This document shows positions 6,200 through 7,934 of a stretch of DNA of 7,934 nucleotides, in pieces. Positions within the stretch are counted from its first letter, which is position 1; each line of letters opens with the position of its first letter. This DNA comes from Treponema sp. (GTDB taxonomy: Bacteria; Spirochaetota; Spirochaetia; Treponematales; Treponemataceae). Location of the stretch: the NCBI GenBank assembly GCA_024691265.1, contig JAILNT010000225.1, forward strand, positions 1 through 7,934, written 5' to 3'. A program made the translations under genes and the position numbers. The notes beneath the pieces are model-generated. The model was not told the origin of the DNA and did no database searches. It worked only from the letters and a program-made list of their open reading frames with translations.

Positions 6200-6841
6200 A
6201 TGAAAACACCAATATTATCACCATCTTTACTTTCAGCTGATTTTTTACATCTTTCTGATGCATTAAAAAAAATAGAAAATACAAAATCTTCTGGAGATGT
6301 ATTCGTTCATATAGATGTTATGGATGGTATTTTTGTGCCTCAAATATCTTATGGACAGCCAATTATAAAATCCTTACGCAAGGCAACAGAATTAGTTTTT
6401 GATGTTCATCTTATGATAGAACACCCTGAAAATCATATAGATAGCTTTATTGATTGTGGTGCTGATTATATTACTTTTCATTATGAAAATACTGTTCATA
6501 TTGATAGAATAATTCAGCATATACATGAAAGAGGTAAAAAGGCAGGAATTGCTATAGTTCCAACAACTCCTGTTTCTGTATTATCTGAAATATTGCCGTT
6601 AGTAGACCTTGTTCTTGTTATGACTGTTAATCCGGGGTTTGGCGGTCAAAAATTAATACCATATTGCTTGAAGAAGGTTGAAAAACTTGTGGAATTGAAG
6701 CGAAATATGGATTACAATTATCTTATCTCGGTTGATGGTGGTGTTAACGATAAAACATTGCCAGCAGTTCTTGAAGCAGGTACAGAAGTTGTAGTTTCTG
6801 GTTCGTCATTTTTTAATGACACTTTGAATTGGAAGGGGTAA
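6200..6841 (+). CDS. rpe: Ribulose-phosphate 3-epimerase
   Basis: Interconverts ribulose 5-phosphate and xylulose 5-phosphate in the pentose phosphate pathway, in the cytoplasm. A TIM-barrel family pattern is clear: SPSLLSADF (7-15), HIDVMDGIFVPQISYG (37-52), DVHLMIEHP (68-76), VNPGFGGQ (143-150), SVDGGVN (177-183) and VVSGSSFF (198-205). The metal and catalytic residues are present: His37, Asp39, His70 and Asp179, with Met41 and Met72 nearby and glycine-rich phosphate-binding loops. The start is fixed by alignment with the family N-terminus, since the first conserved strand begins at residue 5, yet no Shine-Dalgarno precedes it. At 213 residues it is about 10 shorter than typical because the chain stops 12 residues after the SGS loop, shortening the last helix. 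The next gene begins 7 nt downstream. Confidence 0.95.
   Translation: MKTPILSPSLLSADFLHLSDALKKIENTKSSGDVFVHIDVMDGIFVPQISYGQPIIKSLRKATELVFDVHLMIEHPENHIDSFIDCGADYITFHYENTVHIDRIIQHIHERGKKAGIAIVPTTPVSVLSEILPLVDLVLVMTVNPGFGGQKLIPYCLKKVEKLVELKRNMDYNYLISVDGGVNDKTLPAVLEAGTEVVVSGSSFFNDTLNWKG
6831..6838 (+). promoter_or_regulatory. Ribosome binding site of the TPR gene, inside rpe
   Basis: GGAAGGGG lies in the last codons of rpe, 10 nt before the ATG at 6849. It supports that start and links translation of the TPR gene to rpe, so the two are likely on one transcript. Confidence 0.6.
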
Positions 6842-6848
6842 ATAAAAA

Positions 6849-7805
6849 ATGAATCTAGTCCAATGTGAACGATGTGCTGAAAATAGCTATTTTTTTTATA
6901 TTATAAAAGTATTGTCTTGTCTGTTGCTTTTGTCGTTTTCTAATAGCTTATTTGCTAATGATAATGCAGCACAAGCTTTACTTCATGGTTATGAAGCATA
7001 TCATGAAAAGGACTGGAAATCAGCTGTAATATTTTTCCGACAAAGTAATGCAGATCCTTCTGTTGTTTCAGATGCATCTTCTTATATGTTGATAATGTCT
7101 CAGCTTAATGCAGGAGAAGCAGAAGAAGCCTTGAAGGACTGTAACAGCTTTATTACTAAATATCCTGAAAGTTCTTATATTCCTCTTGTTTCCTATCAAA
7201 AAGGACGTTCTCTTTTTCTTGAAGGGCGTTATGATGAGTCTATTTTAGTATTAAGCAATTTTTGTTCAGAAAATCCATCTCATGTTTTGTTTCCATCTGC
7301 TCTTTATTGGATAGCAGAATCTTTTTATGCTAACTATGATTTTGACAATGCAGAAGGTTTTTATAATCGTATAATATCTGAATACCCAGATGATGCAAGG
7401 GCTAGTGAAGCTAAAAGACGTTTGCAGGAAATCTCTCAATGGGAAAGAGAAGAAAAATTATTATATCTTCTAAAAGTGACTGGTGAAGAATATCTTGCTG
7501 CTAAAGAAGAATATGAAAGAGAGTTAAAGCAATATAAAAGTGCAGATGTTGAGGGCTTAATTCAGCAATTGCAAGATGCCAAAAGTAAAATTGCAGAGTT
7601 AGAAGCTAAAAATGCTGCTATAGAAGAAGCTGCCCGTGCAGTTGAAGAAGCTGCTATGGAGGCTTCTGTAAAAATGGAAACTTCTATTAATCTTGAAGAA
7701 AATTCTTCTAGTAATAGCTCTATTCCTAATAGTGATTTAATTGCACTAAAAGCTAAGGCTGCTGTATTGCAGAAAATGCTTAATGAAAAAGCAGAAGGAA
7801 AATAA
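6849..7805 (+). CDS. Exported TPR protein with C-terminal coiled coil, function unknown
   Basis: I do not recognise a specific gene. The 318-residue product has a hydrophobic segment at about 15-35 (FFYIIKVLSCLLLLSFSNSLFA) with a plausible signal peptidase I site after SLFA (residue 36), so it is probably periplasmic. The n-region is odd: 14 polar residues with a CERC pair (Cys6, Cys9) and little positive charge. Tetratricopeptide-like helical pairs cover about 41-190, with recognisable repeats near 115-143 (YQKGRSLFLEGRYDESILVLSNF) and 151-180 (ALYWIAESFYANYDFDNAEGFYNRIISEYP), the style seen in BamD and YbgF/CpoB. A Glu/Ala/Lys-rich coiled coil follows at about 195-275, then a Ser/Asn linker (285-296) and a last short helix. 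It could be an envelope-assembly or scaffold protein, but this is inference. No lipobox is present. Confidence 0.85.
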   Translation: MNLVQCERCAENSYFFYIIKVLSCLLLLSFSNSLFANDNAAQALLHGYEAYHEKDWKSAVIFFRQSNADPSVVSDASSYMLIMSQLNAGEAEEALKDCNSFITKYPESSYIPLVSYQKGRSLFLEGRYDESILVLSNFCSENPSHVLFPSALYWIAESFYANYDFDNAEGFYNRIISEYPDDARASEAKRRLQEISQWEREEKLLYLLKVTGEEYLAAKEEYERELKQYKSADVEGLIQQLQDAKSKIAELEAKNAAIEEAARAVEEAAMEASVKMETSINLEENSSSNSSIPNSDLIALKAKAAVLQKMLNEKAEGK

Positions 7806-7831
7806 TTAAAGTAAATTGTTTTTAGGGAAAA

Positions 7832-7934
7832 ATGATGTCAGAATTTTTTTTGATTTTAACATGTTTATCTATAATTTCGACTTTTAATACATCTGTATCT
7901 TCAAGTTCTTATAGTAAAAAGAATACTGTTACAG
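7832..7934 (+). CDS. Start of a probable exported protein, truncated by the window edge
   Basis: An open frame of 34 codons runs to the edge with no stop. It starts 26 nt after the TPR gene stop, behind AGGGA (7824-7828). Two ATGs in a row (7832 and 7835) are possible starts; the second has the better spacing from the Shine-Dalgarno. The residues MMSEFFLILTCLSIISTF form a hydrophobic segment followed by a Ser/Thr-rich, then basic stretch (SSSSYSKKNT), as in a signal peptide or an N-terminal anchor, although the n-region has Glu4 and no Lys or Arg. There is no proper lipobox at Cys10. No family can be assigned from so short a piece. Its spacing suggests the same operon as rpe and the TPR gene. 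Confidence 0.6.
   Translation, partial: MMSEFFLILTCLSIISTFNTSVSSSSYSKKNTVT

Noticed and set aside
6912..6922. Lipobox-like VLSC (Cys24) in the TPR protein
   Set aside because: The Cys is at the start of the hydrophobic core rather than its end, and LLLLSF follows, so lipoprotein processing there is unlikely. A signal peptidase I site after SLFA fits better.

Overview
The window is AT-rich bacterial DNA with every recognisable gene on the + strand. It holds a complete five-gene oligopeptide ABC importer operon (oppA-oppB-oppC-oppD-oppF), a strong intrinsic terminator, and then a second unit: ribulose-phosphate 3-epimerase (rpe), an exported TPR/coiled-coil protein, and the first 34 codons of another probably exported protein that runs off the end. 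The lipoprotein-type OppA, the low GC content, and the periplasmic TPR protein with no lipobox fit a host-associated spirochaete such as a Treponema species. That assignment is an impression from gene style and composition, not something proved by the sequence; a Gram-positive anaerobe is not excluded.

Layout. Positions 1-233 are a non-coding leader with a good sigma-70-like promoter (TTGAAT, 18 bp, extended TG-N-TAAAAT) about 30 nt upstream of oppA's Shine-Dalgarno/start region, plus an AT-rich palindrome further upstream that could be an operator. oppA (234-1847) is followed by a 107-nt gap containing two inverted repeats, including a 12-bp perfect stem just before the oppB ribosome binding site. 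oppB (1955-2884), oppC (2925-3986), oppD (4055-5080) and oppF (5080-6111) follow with short gaps; oppD and oppF overlap by one base (TAATG). A textbook terminator lies at 6124-6156. rpe starts at 6200 with no Shine-Dalgarno and with promoter-like hexamers almost touching its ATG. The TPR gene (6849-7805) starts 7 nt after the rpe stop, and the partial gene starts at 7832.

How the genes work together. OppA captures peptides outside the cytoplasmic membrane, OppB and OppC form the channel, and OppD and OppF are the paired ATPases. Peptide uptake would supply amino acids to a fermentative host-associated cell. The hairpin between oppA and oppB is well placed to let the cell make more binding protein than channel. 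Rpe is housekeeping pentose-phosphate metabolism and appears to be transcribed separately from opp. The TPR protein and the following partial gene look like envelope or periplasmic proteins of unknown role.

I see no mobile element, CRISPR array, tRNA, rRNA, riboswitch or defence system. Most of the window is ordinary. The items most worth a second look are the oppA-oppB hairpin, the leaderless-looking start of rpe, the enlarged extracytoplasmic loop in OppC, and the two uncharacterised genes at the right edge.
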